From Actinomycetes bacterium (GTDB lineage: Bacteria > Actinomycetota > Actinomycetes > Actinomycetales > Microbacteriaceae): a stretch of 32,890 bases of DNA. The notes below the pieces were generated by a model. The model did not search any database. It saw only the letters and a program-made list of their open reading frames with translations, and was not told where the DNA came from. Position numbers and translations under genes: made by a program. This document shows positions 31,748 to 32,890 of the stretch, one piece after another; positions within the stretch are counted from its first letter, which is position 1, and every line of letters starts with the position of its first letter. The DNA is taken from the NCBI GenBank assembly GCA_023436775.1, contig JAEZHW010000019.1, positions 1-32,890 of the forward strand, in the 5' to 3' direction.

Positions 31748-32854
31748 ATGTCTTCGAACAAGAAGTTCCTTGCACTCGGTGCCGCGGCGGCGATGACGCT
31801 CGCCCTCGGCGCTTGTGCACCTAGCGGCGGTGACAACGGCGGCGACGGCAAGCTGTCGGTCGGTATCACCATGCCGACCCGCAGCCTCGAGCGTTGGATC
31901 AACGACGGTGAGGGCCTGAAGAAGCGCCTGGAGGACGCGGGCTACACCGCTGACCTGCAGTACGCAGACAACAAGACCGACGTGCAGATCTCGCAGCTGC
32001 AGAACCAGATCGCGGCCGGCGTTGACGTGCTCGTCATCGCTGCGATCGACGGCTCGCTGCTCGGCCCCGTCCTCGCGGAGGCTGCTGCTCAGGACATCAA
32101 GGTCATCGCCTACGACCGCCTGATCCTCGGCAGCGAGAACGTGGACTACTACGCCACCTTCGACAACTACAAGGTGGGTCAGCTGCAGGGCGAGTTCATC
32201 GTTGAGCAGCTCGGCCTGACCGGCGATGTCGGCCCGTTCAACCTCGAGCCCTTCGCAGGCAGCCCGGACGACAACAACGCTCGCTTCTTCTTCGCGGGTG
32301 CTTGGGACGTGCTGAAGCCGTACGTGGACGCCGGCAAGCTCGTCGTTCCGTCGGGCAAGGCTCCGGCAACCGTCGATGACTGGACCAGCATCGGTATCCT
32401 CGGCTGGAGCAGCGAGTCCGCACAGGCCGAACTCGACAACCGCATCGCCTCGAACTACAGCGGCGGCAAGAAGATCGACGTTGTGCTCTCGCCGAACGAC
32501 TCGCTGGCGCAGGGTATCGCCGCCTCGCTGCGTACCGCTGGCTACAAGCCGGGCGTTGACTGGCCGATCCTGACTGGTCAGGACGGCGACAAGGCCAGCG
32601 TGGTGAACATCCTCGCCGGCGAGCAGTCCATGACCGTCTGGAAGGACACCCGCAACCTCGGTGAGCGCGTGTTCGCGATGATCGACGCGATCGCCAAGGG
32701 CGGCACCGTCGAGGTCAACGACACCACCACCTACGACAACGGCAAGAAGGTTGTGCCGTCCTTCCTGATCACCCCGGATGTGGTGGTCAAGGACACCGTG
32801 CAGTCGAAGCTGATCGACTCCGGCTTCCTCAAGGCCGGCGACGTCGGCCTGTAA
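31748..32854 (+). CDS. ChvE/XylF-like monosaccharide-binding lipoprotein
   Basis: 368 residues of the periplasmic-binding-protein family for pentoses and hexoses. The signal peptide ends in a lipobox with Cys23 (LALGAC). The mature start SVGITMPTRSLERWINDGEG and the blocks YADNKTDVQISQLQNQIAAG, VLVIAAIDGSLLGPVL and YDRLILGSENVDYYATFDNY closely follow ChvE-type multiple-sugar receptors, with xylose-binding XylF a near relative. AGGAGA (31735-31740) precedes ATG 31748. The divergent xylA-xylB genes and shared operator make D-xylose the most likely ligand; arabinose, galactose or glucose binding cannot be excluded. The ATPase and permease genes expected next lie beyond the window. Confidence 0.9.
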   Translation: MSSNKKFLALGAAAAMTLALGACAPSGGDNGGDGKLSVGITMPTRSLERWINDGEGLKKRLEDAGYTADLQYADNKTDVQISQLQNQIAAGVDVLVIAAIDGSLLGPVLAEAAAQDIKVIAYDRLILGSENVDYYATFDNYKVGQLQGEFIVEQLGLTGDVGPFNLEPFAGSPDDNNARFFFAGAWDVLKPYVDAGKLVVPSGKAPATVDDWTSIGILGWSSESAQAELDNRIASNYSGGKKIDVVLSPNDSLAQGIAASLRTAGYKPGVDWPILTGQDGDKASVVNILAGEQSMTVWKDTRNLGERVFAMIDAIAKGGTVEVNDTTTYDNGKKVVPSFLITPDVVVKDTVQSKLIDSGFLKAGDVGL

Positions 32855-32868
32855 GGAATAGTGGCCGC

Positions 32869-32886
32869 GGGGGGGGGGGGGGGGGG
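32869..32886. other. 18-base G homopolymer at the right edge
   Basis: Eighteen consecutive G then TGGG end the sequence, 15 bases after the last stop codon. No other comparable homopolymer occurs in the window. It is more like a sequencing or assembly end artefact than native DNA. Confidence 0.7.
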
Positions 32887-32890
32887 TGGG

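Noticed and set aside
32869..32886. G-quadruplex or regulatory G-tract
   Set aside because: A single homopolymer at the very end of the sequence is better explained as an artefact.
1..32890. tRNA, rRNA or CRISPR arrays
   Set aside because: Intergenic spaces are short and fully inspected; no tRNA cloverleaf, rRNA-like sequence or regularly spaced repeat array was seen.

Overview
The window is high-GC DNA from an actinobacterium (Actinomycetota), most likely Micrococcales-like. The evidence is gene content: adnA-adnB, uvrD2, a DUF2342 metalloprotease, a PDZ-Lon protease and a UPF0182 protein are clustered with rhlE and DUF3107, in an order that resembles, from memory, the Mycobacterium tuberculosis Rv3193c-Rv3211 neighbourhood. 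GTG starts are frequent, -10 boxes are TAGxxT-like, and leaderless starts look likely. Genus cannot be fixed from sequence alone. The left end cuts into an IS3-type transposase gene and the right end runs into 18 consecutive G, so the window looks like a whole contig that broke at a repeat and at a low-quality end.

Region 1 (1-940): an IS3-family end, a C-terminal gene fragment beside it, and a small acidic DUF4375/DMP19-like protein.

Region 2 (1048-19971): a conserved actinobacterial housekeeping block. It runs rhlE (-), ferritin-like protein (+), small membrane protein and DUF3107 (-), adnA-adnB (+, overlapping by ATGA), phosphotransferase-fold protein lacking its catalytic motif (-), uvrD2 without the usual C-terminal domains (+), E1/ThiF-like zinc protein (-), DUF2342 metalloprotease-like protein (-), PDZ-Lon membrane protease (+) and UPF0182 membrane protein (+).

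Region 3 (20104-32854): a pentose and xylan-fragment utilisation island. Aldose 1-epimerase is followed by a LacI repressor, a cytoplasmic CE4-type deacetylase, a xylo-oligosaccharide-type ABC importer without an ATPase (lipoprotein plus two permeases), and a cytoplasmic GH3 glycosidase. This matches the bxl (xylobiose) layout of Streptomyces. Convergent to it is xylA-xylB (isomerase, then kinase; -). Divergent from xylA is a ChvE/XylF-type sugar-binding lipoprotein gene, whose transporter partners are cut off by the window end. Oligosaccharides would be imported, deacetylated and hydrolysed to xylose, then isomerised and phosphorylated into the pentose phosphate pathway.

Two regulatory layers can be read directly. 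LacI-type palindromes, including the 11-mer CGAAACTTTCG, lie at the lacI and ABC promoters. A different repeated operator, GTTG-N7-CAAC, sits at the -10 of both divergent xylA and xylF promoters. The xylF transcript would begin with a leader of about 180 nt with four potential stem-loops. Stem-loops also lie between the binding protein and permease genes and between xylA and xylB, as expected for unequal expression within operons.

I did not find a clearly new defence or mobile system. The most notable items are the paired xyl promoters and operators with the structured leader, the LacI/CE4/ABC/GH3 unit, and several family members with altered active-site motifs.
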